Shown here: positions 58,880 to 64,000 of the stretch, piece after piece
Numbering within the stretch: the stretch's first letter is position 1
How the letters are laid out: each line of letters opens with the position of its first letter
Program-made: the position numbers and the translations under genes
The notes under the pieces: generated by a model
What the model was told of the DNA's origin: nothing
Seen by the model: only the letters and a program-made list of their open reading frames with translations
Databases searched by the model: none
Assembly: GCF_024347495.1 (NCBI RefSeq)
Contig: NZ_AP025490.1
Span: 3,228,783-3,292,782 of the forward strand
Source of the DNA: Vibrio gallaecicus
GTDB lineage: Bacteria; Pseudomonadota; Gammaproteobacteria; Enterobacterales; Vibrionaceae
Direction of reading: 5' to 3'
Length of the DNA stretch: 64,000 nucleotides

Positions 58880-60499
58880 TTACTTAGAGTGTAAGCCTTT
58901 CTTTTCCAGCGCTCGGTAGATTAGAGTTTGCTGAATCAGAGTTACAATGTTCGATACTAACCAGTATAGAACTAGACCTGAAGGGAAGAACAAGAAGAAG
59001 AAAGTAAACATAACCGGCATAAAGGTCATGATCTTCTGCTGCATTGGATCCGTTACTGTTGTCGGGCTCATCTTCTGAATTAGGAACATTGAAGCACCCA
59101 TTAGAAGTGGCAAGATGTAGTACGGGTCTTGTGCTGAAAGGTCAGTAATCCAACCGAAGAACGGTGAGTGACGCAGTTCAACTGACTCCATTAGTGCCCA
59201 GTAAAGCGAAATGAAGATAGGCATTTGCAGAAGAATAGGTAAACAGCCACCTAGTGGGTTTACTTTTTCTTTCTTATAAAGCTCCATCATTTCTTGGCTC
59301 ATGCGTTGGCGATCATCGCCAATACGCTCACGCATTGCTGTCAGCTTAGGCTGAAGCATACGCATTTTCGCCATAGACGTGTACTGAGCTTTCGTTAGCG
59401 GGTACATAGCACCACGAACGATGAAAGTTAGACAGATAATTGCCAGACCCCAGTTCACAACGATGCCTTGAATGAATGAAAGCAGAGTATGAAGTGGTTT
59501 AGCAATGAACCATAACCAACCGTAGTCAACAACTAGGTCTAGGTTAGGTGCAACTTCAGCCATTTGATCTTGAAGTTTAGGACCAACCCAAAGCGTTGCT
59601 TTGAAGCTCGCTTGGTCACCCGTTGCGATGGTTTTGTTCGGCATGCGAACACCAATGTCGCCAAGGTTACCAATGACACGAGTGTAAAGGTTGCTGCCTG
59701 CTTCGTCGCGCGGGATCCAAGCACTTGCAAAGTAGTGCTGAATCATCGCTGCCCAACCTTGACCGTTTGCTAGGTTAAGAGACAGGTTGCGATCTTGCAT
59801 GTCGTCGAAGCTGTATTTTTTGTAACGCGTATCTTCCGTAGAGTAAGCACCACCACGGTAAGTTGGCATTGTAAGGCTACCGCCGTCATCCATAACGTTT
59901 TGACGTAGGTGCGCGTACATACCAAATGTTGCGTTATTGCCTGAGTTATTCACGACATCATATTCAACATCCATTGCGTAGCTGCCACGCTTTAGGATAA
60001 ATGTTTTCGTGTAATCAAGACCGTTTGCTTGATAAGTCATTGGGATGCGTAGTTCATCTTGACCATCAGCAAGTGTAAATTCTTCAGCTGAAACCGTGTA
60101 GCTCGGGCGGTTTGTGCTGCTTAAGTCGATACCTTGAGGACCAACTAAACCACTTTGAGCGATAAACTGGTGACCTGGTTCATTCTTAAGAAGAACAAAA
60201 GTATCTTCAGAATCAAACTCAGCAGAGTAGTCATTCAAGTTTGCTGTAACGACATCACCACCAACCGTATCAATTGACAGAGTCAGAACATCAGTTGTTA
60301 CTGTGATTGTTTTTGCAGAAGCCATTTGACCCGGAGCCGGATCTAAATCATCAGCAAAAGATGGTGCAGGTAAAGTACTGCTAGATTGTGCCTGCTCAAC
60401 CGCTTGAGGTGCTGGGTTCTGAGCTACGTTCCATTGTTGGAAAAGTAGGAAAGAAACCAATGCCAGCGCGATTAACAGGATATTACGTTGAGAATCCAT
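58880..60499 (-). CDS. yidC: Membrane protein insertase YidC
   Basis: 539-residue insertase that works with or without SecYEG. The N-terminal membrane helix (about 5-22) is followed by the large periplasmic beta domain (about 55-330) and five membrane helices. The groove arginine is in [14 protein letters not shown] (near 365), followed by the cytosolic coiled hairpin with [16 protein letters not shown] (near 415). It lies 5 bases after yidD. Confidence 0.98.
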   Translation of the reverse strand: MDSQRNILLIALALVSFLLFQQWNVAQNPAPQAVEQAQSSSTLPAPSFADDLDPAPGQMASAKTITVTTDVLTLSIDTVGGDVVTANLNDYSAEFDSEDTFVLLKNEPGHQFIAQSGLVGPQGIDLSSTNRPSYTVSAEEFTLADGQDELRIPMTYQANGLDYTKTFILKRGSYAMDVEYDVVNNSGNNATFGMYAHLRQNVMDDGGSLTMPTYRGGAYSTEDTRYKKYSFDDMQDRNLSLNLANGQGWAAMIQHYFASAWIPRDEAGSNLYTRVIGNLGDIGVRMPNKTIATGDQASFKATLWVGPKLQDQMAEVAPNLDLVVDYGWLWFIAKPLHTLLSFIQGIVVNWGLAIICLTFIVRGAMYPLTKAQYTSMAKMRMLQPKLTAMRERIGDDRQRMSQEMMELYKKEKVNPLGGCLPILLQMPIFISLYWALMESVELRHSPFFGWITDLSAQDPYYILPLLMGASMFLIQKMSPTTVTDPMQQKIMTFMPVMFTFFFLFFPSGLVLYWLVSNIVTLIQQTLIYRALEKKGLHSK

Positions 60500-60504
60500 C
60501 GTTA

Positions 60505-60759
60505 TTAATCTCTGTCTTGTTTTTGGACTGGTGGAACGGGGTCAAAGCCCCCTTCGTTCAAAGGATGGCATTTTAATAGACGTTTGCCTGATAACCAACA
60601 CCCTTTTACAAAACCGTGAGCTTTCAACGCTTCTATCGCATATAAAGAGCAGGTTGGAGTAAATCGGCAGCGTGGGCCGATGAGTGGACTAATAAACCAT
60701 CTATAAAAATAGATGGGTATTAGCGCTATCCACGCGAAGGGCGAGACAGGCGAAGCCAT
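60505..60759 (-). CDS. yidD: Membrane protein insertion efficiency factor YidD
   Basis: 84-residue protein with an N-terminal amphipathic/membrane segment. The family signature [19 protein letters not shown] (in part) and [17 protein letters not shown] are present. It overlaps the end of rnpA by 34 bases, a conserved arrangement. It assists YidC-dependent insertion. Confidence 0.94.
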   Translation of the reverse strand: MASPVSPFAWIALIPIYFYRWFISPLIGPRCRFTPTCSLYAIEALKAHGFVKGCWLSGKRLLKCHPLNEGGFDPVPPVQKQDRD

Positions 60760-61082
60760 AATTTATCTAAGAGCTTAAACATTTCTTCATTGCTTAAATC
60801 TTGCGCACTTTTCTTGGCTATTACAACAAAATCTTTGTTAGGAAGCTGATGTTGATTGTTACGAAAGCTTTCACGCGTAAGACGTTTAAATTTATTACGA
60901 CCTACAGCAGTTTTAATCTGCTTTTTCGGAACAGCTAATCCAAGACGAGGATGAGAAAGAGAGTTATTACGAGCAATGATGGTGAAATGAGGGGAGCCGG
61001 CTCTATGAGCTTGCTTGAAGACGGTTTGGTAATGCTCGGGAGTTAACAAGCGTAACTCCCGACCGAAGGCTAGCTTATTCAA
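60726..61082 (-). CDS. rnpA: Ribonuclease P protein component RnpA
   Basis: Protein subunit of RNase P, which matures tRNA 5' ends. 118 residues from TTG at 61080-61082 ([13 protein letters not shown]), which fits the family length; another TTG three codons upstream (61091) is possible. There is no ATG. The RNR motif is in [15 protein letters not shown] (near 60-75). It begins 13 bases after rpmH (4 with the upstream TTG), and its 3' end is overlapped by yidD. Confidence 0.95.
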   Translation of the reverse strand: MNKLAFGRELRLLTPEHYQTVFKQAHRAGSPHFTIIARNNSLSHPRLGLAVPKKQIKTAVGRNKFKRLTRESFRNNQHQLPNKDFVVIAKKSAQDLSNEEMFKLLDKLWLRLSRPSRG

Positions 61083-61094
61083 AATAATCAAAGA

Positions 61095-61229
61095 TTACTT
61101 AGAAAGACGCTTACGGCCTTTTGCACGACGTGCATTGATTGTTGCGCGACCGTTCTTAGTAGCCATGCGAGCACGGAAACCGTGTGTGCGCTTACGCTTT
61201 AGAACTGTAGGTTGAAAAGTGCGTTTCAT
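61095..61229 (-). CDS. rpmH: 50S ribosomal protein L34
   Basis: 44-residue, very basic ribosomal protein: [18 protein letters not shown]...[11 protein letters not shown], the standard L34 sequence. The open frame extends further upstream but only this ATG matches. It heads the rpmH-rnpA-yidD-yidC operon. Confidence 0.98.
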   Translation of the reverse strand: MKRTFQPTVLKRKRTHGFRARMATKNGRATINARRAKGRKRLSK

Positions 61230-61340
61230 TGTAATTACCTTACTGATCAGTAGTTTTAGGTTTTTGTTAAACCCGGCGTGGGCATTTTTTCTCTTCTTAT
61301 ATAAGAAAGGAAAACCGACGCCTCTCAACAAAGAGGCGGA

Positions 61341-61369
61341 ATTGTAATCACTGTCACAAAAAGTGTCAA
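61341..61369 (-). promoter_or_regulatory. rpmH promoter, proximal
   Basis: On the minus strand a perfect TTGACA (61364-61369), 17 bases, TACAAT (61341-61346). The leader after it can form CGCCTCT-TTGTTG-AGAGGCG (near 61318-61337). Confidence 0.88.
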
Positions 61370-61400
61370 TGATTGGGTTAACTAAAATTCCGGTCGGGGG

Positions 61401-61428
61401 ATTATACGTACTATGAGTTAAATCACAA
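61401..61428 (-). promoter_or_regulatory. rpmH promoter, distal
   Basis: On the minus strand TTGTGA (61423-61428), 16 bases, a perfect TATAAT (61401-61406), directly after the stop of the ABC ATPase gene. With the proximal promoter this gives a tandem pair. Confidence 0.7.
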
Positions 61429-61434
61429 GGATCC

Positions 61435-62172
61435 TTACTCGATCCCGACCTTATTTAAGAATTTTTTTAACTTTGGATCCTGTGGATTACCAAATATATC
61501 CTGTGGAGAGCCTTGCTCAACAATGTGTCCGTCAGCCATGAAGATCACTTTATCCGCGACTTCTTTAGCAAACTGCATTTCGTGAGTGACCACCAGCATA
61601 GTTTGGTGTTGATTTGCGAGCTTTTTCATTAAGTTAAGTACTTCTCCAACCCATTCAGGATCAAGGGCTGATGTAGGCTCATCAAACAGTAAAAGCTCGG
61701 GCTGAAGTGCCATTGCTCGACCGATTCCAACACGTTGTTGTTGTCCGCCTGATAATGCGGCAGGGTAGCTGTCTGCTTTATCTCCAAGACCAATATCATC
61801 TAGTATTTGTTGTGCTTTTTCATGAGCTTGTGCTTTTTTCCATCCTCGAACGGTAATCAAGCCTTCGGCTATGTTTTGTTTGGCCGTTTGGTGCGCAAAT
61901 AGTGCGTAGTTTTGAAAAACAAATCCTGTTTTCCTGCGTAAAGCCAGCACTTCTGATTTGGTGTGCTTTTGAGTATCAACAGTAATGTCGTCGATAGAGA
62001 TCGAACCTTGGTTGGCTTGCTCTAAAAAGTTCACGCAACGTAGTAATGTAGACTTACCAGTACCACTAGAACCTATGACGACAACTATCTCACCTTGACG
62101 TATTTCTAGGTCGATTCCTTTGAGTACTTCTGTGTTACCAAACTGCTTGTGGATATTTTTTAATTTGATCAT
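61435..62172 (-). CDS. Amino-acid ABC transporter ATP-binding protein
   Basis: 245-residue ATPase of the polar amino-acid uptake family (similar to E. coli TcyN/GlnQ). Walker A is GSSGTGKST (near 34), the signature [15 protein letters not shown] (near 139), and Walker [15 protein letters not shown] (near 158). Its start overlaps the permease stop by 4 bases. The substrate is inferred from the binding protein. Confidence 0.93.
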   Translation of the reverse strand: MIKLKNIHKQFGNTEVLKGIDLEIRQGEIVVVIGSSGTGKSTLLRCVNFLEQANQGSISIDDITVDTQKHTKSEVLALRRKTGFVFQNYALFAHQTAKQNIAEGLITVRGWKKAQAHEKAQQILDDIGLGDKADSYPAALSGGQQQRVGIGRAMALQPELLLFDEPTSALDPEWVGEVLNLMKKLANQHQTMLVVTHEMQFAKEVADKVIFMADGHIVEQGSPQDIFGNPQDPKLKKFLNKVGIE

Positions 62173-62840
62173 CGTACATACGCCTTATTGAGCTTGGCTT
62201 CTGCCCATATTTGAACGCGAGTCAGTATGACTACTACTCCCCAATAAATCAGTGCTACGGCTAAAAAAGCTTCGAAAAAACGGAAACTTGATGATGCTTC
62301 CATCTGTGCTTTCGCCATAATTTCAGCTACGCCTAGAGTAAAGGCGAGAGATGTCGACTTAATCATATCGATGAAATAATTCATCAATGAAGGTAGGGCA
62401 ACACGAGTTGCTTGTGGAAGTATGATTCGTCTCATTGCTTGCGGGGTAGTCATTCCCACAGATAGGCTAGCTTCCATTTGGCTACGATCAATGCCGATAA
62501 TCGCAGCACGAATACTTTCAGCCATATAAGCGGCAAAGTGTAGGGTTAAGCCGATGACAGCTGCACTGAAAGCGTCTAAACCGACGAGAATTGGAAATAC
62601 TTGCGGCAACCCATAATAAAGCAGAAACAATTGTACTAAGAGTGGCGTGCCACGGAAAAAGCTGATGTAAAGCTGGCTGAGCTGATCCAATACCGGAATT
62701 TTAAATACACGAATATTGGCTAGGATCAGTGAAAGAATTAAGGAGAAAAATAACCCCCACACAGCCATCTCCATGGTGGTACCTAAATACTTTAGAAGTA
62801 TTGGCAATAGCTCCAGCATGTAATTGAAATCAAAACCCAT
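62169..62840 (-). CDS. Amino-acid ABC transporter permease
   Basis: 223-residue HisM/GlnP-type permease with about five helices. The EAA loop that contacts the ATPase is EASLSVGMTTPQAMRRIILPQA (in part; near 142-160). FFRGTPLLVQLFLLYYGLP (near 68-86) is typical of polar amino-acid permeases. It overlaps the ATPase gene by 4 bases and lies after a hairpin that follows the binding-protein gene. Confidence 0.93.
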   Translation of the reverse strand: MGFDFNYMLELLPILLKYLGTTMEMAVWGLFFSLILSLILANIRVFKIPVLDQLSQLYISFFRGTPLLVQLFLLYYGLPQVFPILVGLDAFSAAVIGLTLHFAAYMAESIRAAIIGIDRSQMEASLSVGMTTPQAMRRIILPQATRVALPSLMNYFIDMIKSTSLAFTLGVAEIMAKAQMEASSSFRFFEAFLAVALIYWGVVVILTRVQIWAEAKLNKAYVR

Positions 62841-62886
62841 AACGGCTCTCTTATTGTTATTTTGTATAAATGGCTAGAAGTAAAAC

Positions 62887-62918
62887 GCAAAAACCCACCG
62901 CAAACTATAAGCAGTGGG
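62887..62918 (-). terminator. Attenuating hairpin between binding-protein and permease genes
   Basis: On the minus strand CCCACTGC-9 bases-GCGGTGGG (one G-U) precedes TTTTTG. It should reduce read-through and so give more binding protein than membrane components. Confidence 0.75.
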
Positions 62919-62940
62919 CTTTAACTAGATAAGTGAGTAA

Positions 62941-63690
62941 TTACTTCTTAGTAATATCCGCACCAAACCATTTGATAGAAATAGTCGCTAGTGTGCCGTC
63001 TTCACGCATTGCTGCGAGTGCTTGGTTTACTTCAGCTTGTAGTTTCTTACCATTGTCGTTGTTAACGAATGGCCATGCATTTTCGATGGTTTCAAAAGGT
63101 TGACCAGCGAGTTGTAGAGGTAGACCTGTTTTCTTAATTAGTTCTAGAGCAGAAAGGCGATCCATAACAAACGCATCAGAACGACCTAAAGCCACATCAT
63201 GCTCGATACCTGTATCGTAAGTTTTTACGTTGATCTTGCCTTCTTTATCATAGCTACGAACCAGTTGTTCAAAGTTAGAACCTAGGTTAACCGCAACTGT
63301 TTTACCGTAAAGGTCTTCAATACCTTGAATGCTGTCATTACCTTTACGTACTGTAATTTGTGCACCATCGACTACATATGGGTCAGCAAACAGGTATTTT
63401 GCCGTGCGCGCTTCAGTAATGGTGATTTGGTTTGAAATCGTATCGATACGACCTGTTTCAAGTAGACCAAATAAACCAGAGAAGTTTGCTGTTACGTATT
63501 CCACTTTATAGTCATTACGTTTACCAATCTCATCCCACAAATCAACTTCAAAGCCTTGCAGTTGGTCTTGCTTTACGAAAGTGAATGGAAAATAACGACC
63601 TGACATACCAACTTTAACCTCGGTAGCAGCTTGAACTGTTGCAGCAGAAAGTGCGATTACTGCAATTGCAGCTTTAATCCAGTTTTTCAT
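62941..63690 (-). CDS. Amino-acid ABC transporter periplasmic binding protein (cystine-type)
   Basis: 249 residues. The signal peptide is about 1-22 (ending VQA), then a type II periplasmic binding fold: VGMSGRYFPFTFV, GFEVDLWDEI, ISNQITITEARTAKYLFADPY, and the C-terminal DGTLATISIKWFGADITKK. The closest known proteins I can recall are E. coli FliY/TcyJ, the L-cystine binder, so cystine or another polar amino acid is likely. The start ATG 63690 has AAGGAG at 7 bases. It is the first gene of the transporter operon. Confidence 0.92.
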   Translation of the reverse strand: MKNWIKAAIAVIALSAATVQAATEVKVGMSGRYFPFTFVKQDQLQGFEVDLWDEIGKRNDYKVEYVTANFSGLFGLLETGRIDTISNQITITEARTAKYLFADPYVVDGAQITVRKGNDSIQGIEDLYGKTVAVNLGSNFEQLVRSYDKEGKINVKTYDTGIEHDVALGRSDAFVMDRLSALELIKKTGLPLQLAGQPFETIENAWPFVNNDNGKKLQAEVNQALAAMREDGTLATISIKWFGADITKK

Positions 63691-64000
63691 TTGGTAACTC
63701 CTTATATTTATAGAGCAGGATGTTACTGGGAAAATGCTCAATAGAATAAATAACCAGATGTTATTAACCATAACTAGATGGTATTCGAGGTTTGGGGATA
63801 ACTAACGAAGATCTGAGCATAAGTGGATCCTTATGTGAGTAAAGTAAGGGCAATATGTGTGGATCCACGGGAATTACCCTTAAATATTGTGAATAACTTC
63901 GATCTTATTCACTGGATCTGTGATCAATTGCTGGTGATCTGTTTTATCAACAGGTAAAATTGCCAGTCATTTCAGATAACTTAAATAGAGTGAGTGCATC
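63691..64000. promoter_or_regulatory. GATC-rich intergenic region, probably the dnaA control region
   Basis: No gene is visible in these 310 bases. Seven GATC sites lie at 63810, 63826, 63862, 63901, 63915, 63922 and 63936. A DnaA-box-like TGGGGATAA (63793-63801) and a looser TGTGGATCC (63858-63866) are present. In vibrios dnaA follows this transporter, so this is probably the start of the dnaA promoter region; dnaA itself is not in the window. Confidence 0.5.

Overview
The window is chromosomal DNA of a gammaproteobacterium, most likely a member of the Vibrionaceae (Vibrio/Aliivibrio group, main chromosome). The basis is gene order: rpmH-rnpA-yidD-yidC-mnmE-mioC-oriC-mnmG-rsmG-parA-parB-atpIBEFHAGDC-glmU, with an amino-acid ABC transporter beyond rpmH. 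The protein sequences fit (DUF2860 and DUF3157 families, an rrn operon ending in tRNA-Asp and tRNA-Trp). The assignment rests on recognition, not on a search. Nearly everything is core genome; I see no prophage, insertion sequence, integron or CRISPR array.

Layout. 1-2121: thiC (cut by the window edge) behind a TPP riboswitch, and the fluoride channel gene crcB. 2342-8533: one complete rRNA operon on the minus strand, read 16S, tRNA-Glu, tRNA-Lys, tRNA-Val, 23S, 5S, tRNA-Asp, tRNA-Trp, with two tandem promoters, a boxB/boxA leader and a terminator. 8654-17729: yrdA, the yrdB-aroE-hemF-tsaC cluster, purEK with a PurR box, and yrdD-smg-dprA-LysM gene. 17214-23658: def-fmt-rsmB-trkA-trkH (translation initiation, rRNA methylation, potassium uptake) and a small exported protein. 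23748-30836: a PAQR membrane protein, a Spo0M-like protein, a structured intergenic element with a 55-codon reading frame, yihD, ccoG, srkA-dsbA and an outer-membrane DUF2860 protein. 30916-39233: comM and the ilvGMEDA operon with a complete leader-peptide attenuator. 39344-43359: the punR/punC pair and a membrane diguanylate cyclase. 43542-52012: glmU and the nine-gene ATP synthase operon. 52202-63690: parAB, rsmG, mnmG, the replication origin, mioC, mnmE, yidC, yidD, rnpA, rpmH and the ABC transporter. The last 300 bases are GATC-rich and probably belong to the dnaA control region just outside the window.

How it fits together. The oriC neighbourhood groups origin firing (DnaA boxes, three AT-rich 13-mers, many Dam sites), segregation (ParAB), tRNA wobble modification (MnmE/MnmG), membrane-protein insertion (YidC/YidD), RNase P protein and ATP synthesis, a growth-related cluster near the origin where gene dosage is highest. 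The rRNA operon is also near the origin.

The part I cannot explain from known families is 25462-25806. A perfect 18-bp palindrome is followed by a compact three-way-junction-like RNA with a GAAA-capped helix. One strand of that fold can re-pair with a downstream segment. A short basic reading frame and a strong intrinsic terminator follow. It looks like a small transcription unit with a switchable leader, but this is inferred from sequence only.
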